From Elysia chlorotica (Eukaryota; Mollusca; Gastropoda; Plakobranchidae): 64,000 nucleotides of DNA. The position numbers and the translations under genes were made by a program. Of the stretch, positions 38,151 through 48,660 are shown piece after piece. The stretch lies in assembly GCA_003991915.1 (NCBI GenBank), contig RQTK01000004.1, forward strand, positions 1 through 64,000, in the 5' to 3' direction. The notes below the pieces were generated by a model that saw only the letters and a list, made by a program, of their open reading frames with translations, had not been told where the DNA came from and searched no databases. How positions within the stretch are numbered: position 1 is the stretch's first letter; each line of letters starts with the position of its first letter.

Positions 38151-40187
38151 CTTGGCAGATTCAGAATCCAAAAAAATGTTGAAAGTGTTGTGTAAAGACA
38201 AAGGAGTAATTTGTAATTTTTAAATGCTTTTAATAACATAAGTGTTTTAAAATCTAAAAATTGAGTTGACTGAAAAAAAGTAACTCATAAATGTTCACAC
38301 CAAAAATAAACATTCAACCTCCCTTCAGATAAATCTATTCCTGAATGGGGAAAAATACATGTACAACATTGGTACTTGAATTCCGTCTTACTAGTCTTAG
38401 TCAATTGATAGAAAGGTATTTATGATTTTTCAATTATAATGGGAATATTTTAGAAGTACAAATGGTATCAAAATGAGTAAAACACAACACGTCTGTGAAT
38501 GAAAAGCAAAAGACATATACTTTGATTCCTCCTATTTCAAGAAGTACAATGGTAGAATGTGTGTCTTCAAATCCGACAAATTAGATGGAATCCCACTATT
38601 AGCCCTCCTGGGTTTTTTTCAATGGTTGGGTTTATTGTAAGTATCAAGTATAAATTATCAGCTGAGGTAGAATTCCTATTAGGGAGGGCACGGTAGACCT
38701 TGGGTAAGAGATAAGATAAGATGAATCTTTAGTTGTCCCTTCTAGGGAAATTTTACTTGATCATGTAGACCAAGAAAAATAAAATTGAACCTACAACTAA
38801 TTGCTTTTCATTATTTTATTTTTGTTTGTTTTTGGGTATGATCTTTAGTACCTCCTTACAAAAATTTACTGAATCGGATTGGTGGAACATACATAAATTT
38901 ACATTTGTAATTTCAATTTTGTTCGCACAAAAACTTATGCACGGAGCACCATACTTGGTATCAACTAGATCTAATTTAAAACTAGCCTAAGCACCAACGA
39001 TTCAAATATTTTCAATATTTGCTGTTATTGTAGTCCCAAATTTAGCGGATAACAATATCATTCAACTTAGGCCTGGCTTTGTTGGTTTTACTTATTGAGA
39101 AAACATCTTTACATATTCTTCAAAATTGTAAATTGATAAAACTGCAATTTCTTATCTTGTAAAATATTCATTTAGTTTTCATTAACCATGAATTAACTGA
39201 TTCACTCCCCTAAGCTGGATTTATCGGCTCGAATTCTATTTAAATTGTGTCCCTAAGCCGGCTCTACCGGCTCATGATTTTACTCTTATTTTACTAACTG
39301 ACAACAAATAATTCTGTGCATGTCTAAACTTATGATTCCTCAATATCTGTTTTCTTCATTTAATTTCCTTCAAATTGATATATGATTTGTAGGGTGTATC
39401 TTAAAATACAACAGGATTATATAAAATTTGGTCTACCATATGCTAACCTAGTGGTAGAAGTCAAATTTGCTTGGGTCCAGCCATAAAATATGGCCGGAGA
39501 GTGAATTAGTTAACAGTGGAGAGTAAATATGCAGGGATCCCTGAAATAAGGACATCATCAAGCCTTCCTCTCAGCGCTGCCTCTATTGGATAATAAGGCT
39601 TATCTTATCTAGATTGCTGCTTTAGACACACATCCTTATATCATGGCTCATTACTTGATACTGCCAATCTACTTCACATCAATGTTAGTTGTTAGAGTTT
39701 TCAAATGTCTACCAAGAAGCCTGAGAAAAAAAATGTACAGGGTAGAAAATGAATTTTCTTTTAGCAGATTGTCACTCCAGTCACAATCAATACTGCTCAT
39801 CTGCTCAAAGTTCATGAACCTGACTGGGGCCTATTCCAATGCTTATTTTTGGGTGACACCAATTGCATTTGCCGCCATCAACTTGGATCATATTATAGAA
39901 TGGTTCGAATGGATGAAAAGTATATGAATGAAAACAGTTTTTAACATAAGAGTTTTTAACTTGCAAGTGCTTTTGTAACACCTGATTTTTTCTAAAAAAT
40001 CATACAATAATCCTGGGTTATCAGGGTTAAATATGTAGTCAAAGGCTTGTCATTGAAAGTGTCAATGCTGTAACAAATTTTTAATCAAGATTTTAAATTA
40101 ATAAAAAATTTCACTAGCCTTCAACTTTTATCATTTAAAATTAGATTGTTATCAGCCATATTTGGTTTCTTTTTTTCTCTGCCCCAG
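38151..40187. other. rest of ACSS3 intron 15; the expected exon is not found here
   Basis: I read this stretch on both strands for the motifs G-P-V-A-(A/S)-F and P-K-T-R-S-G-K and found neither. A 94-codon plus-strand open frame (39643-39927) has no recognisable motif. A possible SINE remnant lies near 38550-38600. Confidence 0.5.
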
Positions 40188-40277
40188 ATTCCAGTAACCA
40201 TTGATGATGCTACTGTGTATCCCACAATCCTTAAAAAACTCAAAAGTATTGGACTTGCTCAAGGTCTTGACGAATAG
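40188..40277 (+). CDS. ACSS3: ACSS3 last coding exon
   Basis: It reads IPVTIDDATVYPTILKKLKS to IGLAQGLDE and a TAG stop. This matches the ACSS3 C-terminus (Y.I..TI.D...........L...). The acceptor is GCCCCAG after a pyrimidine tract and it starts in phase 0, which does not fit exon 15 directly. A variant poly(A) signal ATTAAA lies at 40620-40625. Confidence 0.85.
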   Translation: MPVTIDDATVYPTILKKLKSIGLAQGLDE

Positions 40278-40902
40278 GATCTGTATGTGTGTTTTATATA
40301 CTGGGGAACAACCTGAGGCAGACATGTCCATACTTCAGAAATTAGTAACTTTCAATGTCCTTTTTGGTTTGGTTCCCGCTCAATTTTAAAGGGAAATGTC
40401 TAACAGAGTCTTACACTACAGTTCAACGCTGTTTTGCTATATTTGAATGCTTGTACATTAATGCTCAAATGTTATTTGGGATTGGTATTGCATATACATT
40501 TTTTTAAATGTAGTTGAAGTGCCTTCATGAGGCAAAATGCAACATTATGTGATTGCTGGGGATATAAACTATGGAGCATTTGTTTTATATTTCTATACAT
40601 GATATGGCATCATATTATCATTAAACTCTTATGCAGCAGATGTTTCATTTCGCTGCACTAGAGCATTGTGTGCACACTGCTTTGGGAATTTTTTTTAAAC
40701 TCGAAAAGGTAAAAGCTTTAAAATCTATTATTTTGAAATGGAAGGTGTGCAGATCAATACACAAAGAGGCTAGCACCAGAGCGTATCAACTGGCACAAGA
40801 TGTGTGCAGGGTGATGGGGAAAAGGCTAATGGAAAGGGCTCTGAGCCTAAGTCTTTTTGAGGTAGAATGTTATTGAAATTTAGTTTGTTATTAAGTGTTG
40901 TC

Positions 40903-40965
<63 letters not shown>
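40903..40965. repeat. (TAG)n microsatellite at gap edge
   Basis: A TAG run that continues into the run of Ns. A similar short TAG run lies at 43704-43722, on the other side of the Penelope-like element. Confidence 0.95.
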
Positions 40966-41568
40966 NNNNNNNNNNNNNNNNNNNNNNNNNNNNNNNNNNN
41001 NNNNNNNNNNNNNNNNNNNNNNNNNNNNNNNNNNNNNNNNNNNNNNNNNNNNNNNNNNNNNNNNNNNNNNNNNNNNNNNNNNNNNNNNNNNNNNNNNNNN
41101 NNNNNNNNNNNNNNNNNNNNNNNNNNNNNNNNNNNNNNNNNNNNNNNNNNNNNNNNNNNNNNNNNNNNNNNNNNNNNNNNNNNNNNNNNNNNNNNNNNNN
41201 NNNNNNNNNNNNNNNNNNNNNNNNNNNNNNNNNNNNNNNNNNNNNNNNNNNNNNNNNNNNNNNNNNNNNNNNNNNNNNNNNNNNNNNNNNNNNNNNNNNN
41301 NNNNNNNNNNNNNNNNNNNNNNNNNNNNNNNNNNNNNNNNNNNNNNNNNNNNNNNNNNNNNNNNNNNNNNNNNNNNNNNNNNNNNNNNNNNNNNNNNNNN
41401 NNNNNNNNNNNNNNNNNNNNNNNNNNNNNNNNNNNNNNNNNNNNNNNNNNNNNNNNNNNNNNNNNNNNNNNNNNNNNNNNNNNNNNNNNNNNNNNNNNNN
41501 NNNNNNNNNNNNNNNNNNNNNNNNNNNNNNNNNNNNNNNNNNNNNNNNNNNNNNNNNNNNNNNNNNNN
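40966..41568. other. assembly gap (603 N)
   Basis: Unknown bases between a TAG repeat and a CT repeat. The different edges mean the gap hides at least one sequence boundary. Frames drawn across it are meaningless. Confidence 1.

Positions 41569-41636
<68 letters not shown>
41569..41636. repeat. (CT)n microsatellite at gap edge
   Basis: A pure CT run directly after the gap. Confidence 0.97.
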
Positions 41637-41639
<3 letters not shown>

Positions 41640-41840
41640 GCTATCTGTCTCCATTGCTTTCTGTTTCTTCCACCCTGTATCAGATACATTGTGTGAGTTA
41701 AGTCCCATTACACAGGAGATGTGTCGAGGTTAACTAGACATAGTAGTATACATGTACATGTAGTAGGACAATGGTGGCAATAGTAGACATGAGCCTAACT
41801 ACAAGTATTACGAAATACTATACTCTATCTCATCTACCTC

Positions 41841-41859
41841 TTACTCTCTCTCTCTCTCT

Positions 41860-41912
<53 letters not shown>

Positions 41913-41930
41913 TCTCTCTCTACTCTCTGT
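41841..41930. repeat. (CT)n microsatellite next to Penelope-like element
   Basis: A CT run with a few interruptions that abuts the 3' end of the minus-strand Penelope-like element (about 41935). Confidence 0.95.
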
Positions 41931-41934
41931 TATA

Positions 41935-43703
41935 TCCTCTACTTTGTTTGTCGTCTTGGGCGGCTCTCCTGCTGCCGTGCTGTCACTGTGTCAGACCTCC
42001 CGCCACCAATGCTGTTGGTAGTTGTGTTCTCGTGTTGTTGGTTGGTGTGAATGATCATTGCGCCGTGTTGGCGAGTGCTGAAATTGGGAACTGTGATTGG
42101 TTGTTGATGTTCATACCGTTTGGTGCCATGGTCTGGAGAGTGTGTATCCAATATGTTTCCTTGTTGGTGAGGGTGAATGTGTCTGCTGTGATAAGTTGGT
42201 CGATGGGTGTGATGTTAAGGTCTTTTATGGTGTGCCCAGGGAGGTTAAAGTGCCTAGCTACCGGTTGGTCTCGGTCGTTGTTGATGGCGAATCTGTGATT
42301 TGTGAAGCGATTGCGTAATGTTTGTGATGTTTGTCCTACATATTGTTTGTTGCATTTGGTGCAGGCGATAAGGTATATGACGTTGTGTGATTTGCAGGAA
42401 AGGTTGTGGGTGATGTTGTGTGTCTTGCCATTGGTAGAGGATTGGAATGTGGAGGTGGAGGTGATGTAAGGGCATGTCATGCATCTGGTGACATTGCAGG
42501 GGGAGCTGCCTGTGTGTGTGTTGTTCGTGGGTACTGTGGAGTGTACTAGTGTATCTCTGAGGTTGCGTGGTCTACGGTATGATGGCATGGGTAGGTGTGG
42601 GATGGCTTTCCTGCATCTGTCCGATGAGTGGAGGAGTGGGAAGTATCTTCTGAGGATAGATGAGATGTTAGGGAGTGCTGGGTTGTATGTGATGACTAGT
42701 GGGACTCTGGATGTTTGTTGTTGTGTTTTGGGGCGTCTCTGTATGGCTAAGTTGCGTGGTGTTTGTGTGGCTTTCTCAATGGCGGCTTGAATGTGCTTGT
42801 TAGGGAAGCCCCGTGCTGCAAGGTGTTGTGTAAGTTCCTCTAGCCTGACTTTCAGGGTGGCCTCGGAAGAACAGATCCTAACCAGTCTGAAGGCCAGGCT
42901 ATAGGGGATGCTACGTTTTGTGTGATGCGGGTGACATGAAGTCCAGTGTAAGTAATTGAATGTGTCTGTGGGTTTGGAATAGAGGTCTGTGTGTAGTGTG
43001 TTGTTGTGTAATGTGACCATAACATCAAGAAATGGTATGTGTATGGGTGAAATGTGGCTGGGGAACTTGATGCTGCGGTGGAATGAGTTAGCGTGTAGTA
43101 GAAATGCATCAAGGCTGGCGCGGCCATGGGTCCATATGAGGAAGATATCATCAATATACCTCAGCCAGATGAGAGGTTCTTTTTCAAATGAATGCAAAAG
43201 TCGGCTCTCCAGGGCACCCATGAACAGGTTGGCGTAAGTGGGTGCCATGCATGTACCCATGGCCGTGCCATGTATCTGTATGTATGTGTCGTCCATGAAT
43301 GTGAAGGTGTTGAGTGTGAGGATGAGTTTTGTGAGGTCACAGAGGAAGGATGGGGATGGTGTGGTGCCTACTTCTCTGCCCTCCCTCAGTGCCGCACGGC
43401 AAGCGTCTATACCCTCCTCGTGTGGGATATTGGTGTACAATGCGCTGACATCCATTGTACACAGGAGGGTATCTGGAGGGAGGGGGCCTAACGCGTTGAT
43501 TTCTTCAATTTTGCGAAGAAAGTCCATGTCATCCTGGACATATGAAGGTAACTGTCTAACCAGATCCTTCATGTGGAAATCCACAAATTGAGATATAATC
43601 TCGGTGGGGGACCCATTCCCGCTTATGATGGGCCGCCCAGGGTTCCCTTCTTTGTGGATTTTAGGGAGGATATAAAATCTTCCCGGGGTAGGGTGGGGCA
43701 CAA
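41935..43703 (-). mobile_element. Penelope-like element (RT + GIY-YIG), 5'-incomplete
   Basis: The element runs from a TAG microsatellite (its 5' side) to a CT/GA microsatellite (its 3' side). It holds one long open frame covering most of the reverse transcriptase and the complete endonuclease. The usual N-terminal part of Penelope-like proteins is absent, so this is a 5'-incomplete copy. The open frame suggests a young insertion. Confidence 0.9.
42055..43701 (-). CDS. Penelope-like reverse transcriptase with GIY-YIG endonuclease (548 aa frame)
   Basis: In order: FYILPKIHK (residues 9-17), the hallmark of Penelope-like RTs; motif A MDVSALYTNIPHEEG (83-97); motif B GTAMGTCMAPTYANLFMG (145-162); motif C YIDDIF (182-187); and FLDV (224-227). 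After a Cys-containing linker (SPCNVTRCMTCPY, 400-412) comes the GIY-YIG nuclease: VIYLIACTKCNKQYVGQT (441-458), then LRNRFTNHR (462-470), VARHFN.PGH and the late Glu of KETYWIH (515-520). The nuclease nicks target DNA and the RT copies RNA at the nick (family knowledge). The first Met is not a proven start, because the coding frame is cut at the 5' side by the TAG repeat. Poseidon- or Neptune-like membership is a guess. Confidence 0.92.
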   Translation of the reverse strand: MPHPTPGRFYILPKIHKEGNPGRPIISGNGSPTEIISQFVDFHMKDLVRQLPSYVQDDMDFLRKIEEINALGPLPPDTLLCTMDVSALYTNIPHEEGIDACRAALREGREVGTTPSPSFLCDLTKLILTLNTFTFMDDTYIQIHGTAMGTCMAPTYANLFMGALESRLLHSFEKEPLIWLRYIDDIFLIWTHGRASLDAFLLHANSFHRSIKFPSHISPIHIPFLDVMVTLHNNTLHTDLYSKPTDTFNYLHWTSCHPHHTKRSIPYSLAFRLVRICSSEATLKVRLEELTQHLAARGFPNKHIQAAIEKATQTPRNLAIQRRPKTQQQTSRVPLVITYNPALPNISSILRRYFPLLHSSDRCRKAIPHLPMPSYRRPRNLRDTLVHSTVPTNNTHTGSSPCNVTRCMTCPYITSTSTFQSSTNGKTHNITHNLSCKSHNVIYLIACTKCNKQYVGQTSQTLRNRFTNHRFAINNDRDQPVARHFNLPGHTIKDLNITPIDQLITADTFTLTNKETYWIHTLQTMAPNGMNINNQSQFPISALANTAQ

Positions 43704-43722
43704 GTAGTAGTAGTAGTAGTAG
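43704..43722. repeat. short (TAG)n run
   Basis: Six TAG units adjoining the 5' side of the Penelope-like element. Confidence 0.95.
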
Positions 43723-44044
43723 AGAACTAAAGTAAAAGAAGAGTACTATAATTGACTTTTTGTGAAATTAATACTAGCAAAAAAGGAGAATTATTTTTTT
43801 GCCTTTGTGAATTGGGTTTTGGTTATCAAATTATTGTATAAGATGATATAATTGAAATATTAATCTATGAAATAAATTTGCCACACTTGACTGAATGTTT
43901 CACACGTTTTTAGCCATTGTAAATTGATTGGCTCAGAGCTTAAATATTTGGTGACACTAACTTTTGTTTCATTTATATGGAAATGGTAAATATGCATTTA
44001 AAGCAATCGTGTGTTCTAATTGTTCTTATAATTTATGTTGGTGT

Positions 44045-44292
44045 GAGCTATCTCAGGGCATTAGAGCGGTGGTCTCTCAATCAAGAAGTCTTTCGTTCAA
44101 AACTCAAGATTGGTCAAAAATGTATTTGTCAAGTGTTCTGTGTCAGTATAATGTGAAGGGCTGAAAATGTTATGGTATCCCCACACTGTCTCTGTGTGGC
44201 AGCACGTAAAACTGTCAGAAATTAGTCTTGGGATCCGTCCACAATATAGCCCATAGGCTTATAGTGCTGACGTTGGAAGCTAAGCAACCAAC
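44045..44292 (+). mobile_element. SINE copy, nearly full length
   Basis: The head has an A-box-like TAGAGCGGTGGTC and a B-box-like CGTTCAAAACTC. The body reads TGTCAGTATAATGTGA, GTGTGGCAGCACGTAAAACT and CCGTCCACAATATAG. The tail is GTTGGAAGCTAAGCAACC. It abuts the 3' end of the antisense LINE at 44348. Confidence 0.85.
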
Positions 44293-44347
44293 AAAAAATT
44301 CTCAGGACATAGAGGATAGACCATCCCAGAGAAGAAGAAACAAAAAC

Positions 44348-45080
44348 TTACATGCTGTTGTTGTTGTTATTAGTCCAGTGGTCTCTGGTTTGCGCTCTTT
44401 TGCCTAAGGCCATGAAGAAAAAGGCAGCAGTTCTCTGTAGCTGTGCTGAGGTGGAATACAAAGTCGTTTGGAGGTCAGGTCTCATAGGAAGGAACTGCTG
44501 TCTTGGTTGGCTAAGACTGGGGCATTGGAACAGTGTGTATTCCACGGTCTCCAAACTGTCATCACACAATGGACAAAGTGGTGTGTGTTCTGCGTTGAGT
44601 CTGTTCAGGTGAAAGTTGAGGGGGATGTGTTGCGTTCTGAGTCGAAAAATAGCAATTGTTCTTTCCTCTGAAGAAGGTATATAAGATCGTGAAGTTTAAC
44701 TGTATTTTGGTGCTTGTACATAATTCTCCCGGTTGTCCCCCTTGCCCACTGGTTCATGCATTTTTCTTTAAAATTTTGACAGATAATTCTTTTAGTTTTG
44801 TGGTAAGTTGTTTTTACTAGAGGCTGTTCTTACATAGCCTCTTTTTTGGCAAGTCTATCAGCCTTTTCATTTCCTGGTAGATTGATATGGCTTGGGATCC
44901 ACAGACGCACAAGCGTGTTTGGATATTTATTGAGTATGCATTTAATTTCTAGAAGTATGTCAAGTATTTCTGAAGGATTGTACGGCTGCTTTTGAGTCTA
45001 TGAAAAGTACTGTATGTGTTGCCAGGGATGGATTTCTTTGAAAAGTTTAAAATCACATGCTAGAAAGGGAGATTGTGACT
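44348..45080 (-). mobile_element. LINE fragment: RNase H and C-terminal region (I/jockey group)
   Basis: The minus strand reads TVLFIDSKAAVQSFRNT (about 44970-45025), then WIPSHINLPGNEKADRLAKK (about 44835-44900), both typical RNase H motifs. It then continues to a C-terminal knuckle CPLCDDSLETVEYTLFQCPS (about 44520-44590). RNase H downstream of RT is known in I, Nimb, Ingi and related LINEs. The copy has interruptions. Confidence 0.88.
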
Positions 45081-45617
45081 AATTACCAGATCTGGGTTTT
45101 AGCAGGCTAACTCATAGTAATTGTCAATATTTTTTTAAAATTATTATTATATTTTACATAATTGAAAAAAAAAAAGCATCAATGAAACCGATTTTCATTA
45201 TCACTCCTACCCTTTTCCCCTTTATCTCTGAATGCAATCACCTATTCTTATTTATTTACTCTTCACACCAGCAAATTGCATGTTAACCTTTAAAGTAACT
45301 ACATAATAAAGGAGCCTGATAGTTGAGAATTTTGGGTTAGCTGGTTACCTGTATGATAAAAAGTGTTGAGAAAGTTATAGGTTAAAATATTATTACAAAG
45401 GTAATGCTTAACACAGTGTACTCATGTTGTGTAAGAGATGAGTAATTAATGCTTACTTTGGCAAAATGCAACAGAACAATATGTAGTCTAATCCTACACA
45501 TGGATCTTTTAAACTACTGTATATACCCTTCACTTTTAACCAAACCTTTTACGCACAATTTTTATGTTTTTACTACTCGGAGATATAAAGGTGTCACCGT
45601 TGTTACTAGTGTAATGC

Positions 45618-45690
45618 ATTAACTGTCTTAGGACATCATGGGCACAACATAGCCATTACCGTGCTGACGTGCCGTAAACCAAACTCACTC
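45618..45690 (+). repeat. 3' end of another short repeat
   Basis: The words GACATCATGGGCACAAC, then CGTGCTGACGTGCCGTAAAC and a CTCA tetranucleotide tail look like the 3' end of a second SINE-like family. A reverse-strand echo GTGCCCATGATGTC occurs at about 22896. Confidence 0.45.
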
Positions 45691-46093
45691 ACTCACTTGT
45701 TATACATTTTAACGCAAATCTTTTCCGCATCAGCCATAAGTAGTATTTCCTTTGCCAAAAAAAAAAGCAATTAAAGTTTAGACAATTTTTGTGATTCCCT
45801 GTAACTTGTTCATTTGTTATTGACTGATAATATATATTGGGACAATTATTTTTTTCAAATTTATATTTGCAAAAACTATATATAGAAATACAAAAATTCT
45901 AGAGTTTCAACTTGTACAATTGTTTAAATGTTACTCTGTTGTGTTTGAGCCTGTAGTTTGTGAAGTGTGGTATGCGTATCTATTTGTGATTTATCAAATA
46001 GTATAGATTACATTTAATCATTGTACAAGATCAGATTTTAGGAAGGGATTTTCAGCCGCAAAGAGTTTACCTTTTTTATAAAATATAGTTTAC

Positions 46094-46310
46094 TCAATGT
46101 AGAAAAACTGTGCATAATCCTTTTGAAAAATGTATCAGCACCTTTTGAGACATCTTTTGATGCAACAAAAAATTTAGAGTCCAGACTGATAAATCATCTA
46201 CATGTAAGACGGTGGATATAGGGAGTGAATAGTTGGGTAAGTCGTTGACAAACACAAGAAAGAGAGTTGGGGATAACACTCCTCCCTGAGTTACTCCCTC
46301 ATGTAAGTGA
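46094..46310 (-). mobile_element. LINE fragment: RT motifs B and C
   Basis: The minus strand reads GVTQGGVLSPTLFLVFVNDL and, after a short loop, VLHVDDLSVWT, in which the usual (Y/H)ADD box is HVDD. It is probably the RT part of the same element as 44348-45080, separated by about 1 kb of sequence that I cannot read as LINE. Confidence 0.85.
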
Positions 46311-46866
46311 ACCAGATTACTCTGTTGCTGGTTCTGACTCGTGAACTTCTTGTAAGAAAATCTCTGCTAATCCCTTCCCAGCATTCTGTCCCAGCGGAAA
46401 GTTGCAAATACAACTTGCAAGTTTTGGCCAAATGGCAACTTTTTGCAATTTTCATATTAACTAAGTAAAATTTCACAACTTTAATGTAAAATACAATAAT
46501 TTCCTGCGTATGTTTCACATATTCACGCAGACAAGAAGACACTGAGACAGCTGTAGAAAGTCTGTAGCTACATCAAAACGCATTATTATATATTAAATCT
46601 TTCAATCTCAATCTTAAAGAAAAATTCCTTTGGAGAGGTATCATACCAGTGCATATTGATATTCTCTAAACTAAAAGGACCAGTTTTACTCTCTAATTTT
46701 ACTAGAAAAAAAGAGGAAACATTCATAATATTGGTTCGAAAGAAAGTGTAAGGCAAAAAAGGGAGAGATTGGAATGATGGGCGAGACAATGAATTTACAT
46801 TTATTTTATTCTTCGCCACAACTTTTTGCAACTTTAGCTATTTTGGGCTGCAACTTTTTGCAACTT

Positions 46867-47052
46867 TTATTTTGTCACTTTTAATCACAATGTTCTTTGG
46901 CTCAGAAAGGCACACAAAGCCCCACACTATGACAATGATGGACCACATTGTTATTGTTACTGTTATTATAATTATTATGTTATAACTGTCTATACCATCA
47001 AATGTGCCTTTAAAGGACAAATAAAGTTATATCTTATCTTATCTTATCTTAG
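46867..47052 (+). mobile_element. LINE/SINE 3' tail with (TTATC)n
   Basis: AAGGACAAATAAAGTTATATC followed by about five TTATC units is a common tail form of invertebrate jockey/CR1-like LINEs. No coding part is recognisable. Confidence 0.5.
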
Positions 47053-48066
47053 TACTGCACTGATCAATGTGTTGCCTTCATGTTAAGAATAAACGCTCAT
47101 TACTCAGGTATAACAAAGCATGGCCTGGTTTGACAAAGCCGCATGCAGCACTTAAATCCGACTGTCCTCGAACAGTTGACCTCAAGCCGGGTGCATTATA
47201 AACAGACCACCCATTATCTCTGTATTGTATCTATAATTTAGAATTGCTCGAGGTTTTTTTTTTTGCCTCCAACCACGTGTCTGAAGCCCAACAGACTTCT
47301 GCAATTTAGGGGTCCGGGTAGTTAATTTTTATTGTAGATTTACTTGAATCTGTGTAGTTGATGATTCTTATTCTTATTTACAGACGTTTTCCTTCTTACA
47401 GATACAGTTGCCTTTGAGTTTGATGAAACATGCTCAACTTTTTATAATGAACACAATGTATTTTGAGATTTTTATGTAGTTTCATTGTATAAATGAATAT
47501 CAGGCACATTTAAAATTCTTGGGCTTAACTCCGCAATTTAGTGGTTGTTAATTTTCATTGTTTCAGAAGAGGTTGAACTTGTAATCAGGTATGAATTATA
47601 TGTATAATGATGTATACCGTATAACTTTTATGAATATTTTTCACTTTTAATGAGGATTTTTGTTTGTTTTAGTTTGATTTATTTGTTGATTTTTTTTATT
47701 TTTTTTTTGTTGTGGGTCGTTTGGGGGGGAGAGTTGTGTGTGTGTGTGAGGTTTTTTGTTGTTATTTTGGCGGGTAATTTTGAATTATTTTTATTTTTAT
47801 TTTTACTAGTATGGTCCATAAACTTATCTTTATGGTAATTTTATGTATTATACTTTTTTCTAATATTGAGAAACATCATTGTTGCTGTCAATAAAAGTCT
47901 TATACATGCTCTCCATTGTTTATTGTTTTGTGTGAAGAATGTGGCGGTAAGTTTTCTGATAATTCAGTTACTTGTATTAAATTGTATGCATTTCACAAAA
48001 CAGTTTATAAGAAATGCATGACAGTTAAACTCGCATCCCTACCCCAATCTCCTTCTACTCCCTCCC
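47053..48066. other. AT-rich stretch, no gene recognised
   Basis: No supported exon. A plus-strand AATAAA at about 47890 could be the poly(A) signal of an unrecognised transcript. I cannot link it to ACSS3. Confidence 0.4.
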
Positions 48067-48557
48067 TCTCTTTCTCTCATAATGGTTAGAAAATGTATCT
48101 CTCTCAACAGGAACTACAATAAAGTCATTGCATTGAGAAACATACATGTACATGCAAGTGAAACAAGCAAGTTTTAAATCTTTTTTTTATTTTCATTGTT
48201 TACTGTGATGTATTCATATTCAATTAAATTCAACATTTGATATTTTCAAACATCATCACATATTGCACAAGTTGAGCACTGGAAGAATGGCTAATCTTTA
48301 AAAACAGTATATACAATCATACAATTCAACATGGAGATGGATAACAACAATCCTGGACCACATAAACAGAGCTACAGACATTGTGTCATAACAACTTTCT
48401 CTTTTTACCATGCTACAACAACCACTGTCATAATGGAATATGCTTGAGGTAAACCTCTTGGGGCCATACATATCCTAAAACTGGTTTACCGTTGATTAAC
48501 AACAAATTTCAAACCTGGTTTCTTAACGCCAACAGCAAGGCCATGTCATGGATGGGT

Positions 48558-48660
48558 CCCAAGAATAACATCTGCCAGTTTTATGTGCTGTCACACAGAG
48601 ACAGTGCTGAGATATCAGGACTTCTGTCTCAGCTGGCAATATTAAACTGACACCCATAAG
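48558..48660 (-). mobile_element. SINE body fragment (copy 1)
   Basis: The minus strand reads GGTGTCAGTTTAATATTGCC, AGCTGAGACAGAAGTC, CTGTGTGACAGCACATAAAA and then GGGACCCATCC. The head and extreme tail are missing. Confidence 0.8.

Noticed and set aside
39643-39927. 94-codon plus-strand open frame
   Set aside because: It has a Met start and no repeats, but no recognisable motif, and no sign that it belongs to ACSS3. It does not contain the missing A10 motif. Kept only as an unexplained frame.
40770-41733. Very long open frames across the gap
   Set aside because: Most of their length is unknown bases (N), flanked by microsatellite translation.
42479-43591. Plus-strand open frames of about 100 residues
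   Set aside because: They are shadows of the Penelope-like RT/endonuclease frame on the minus strand.
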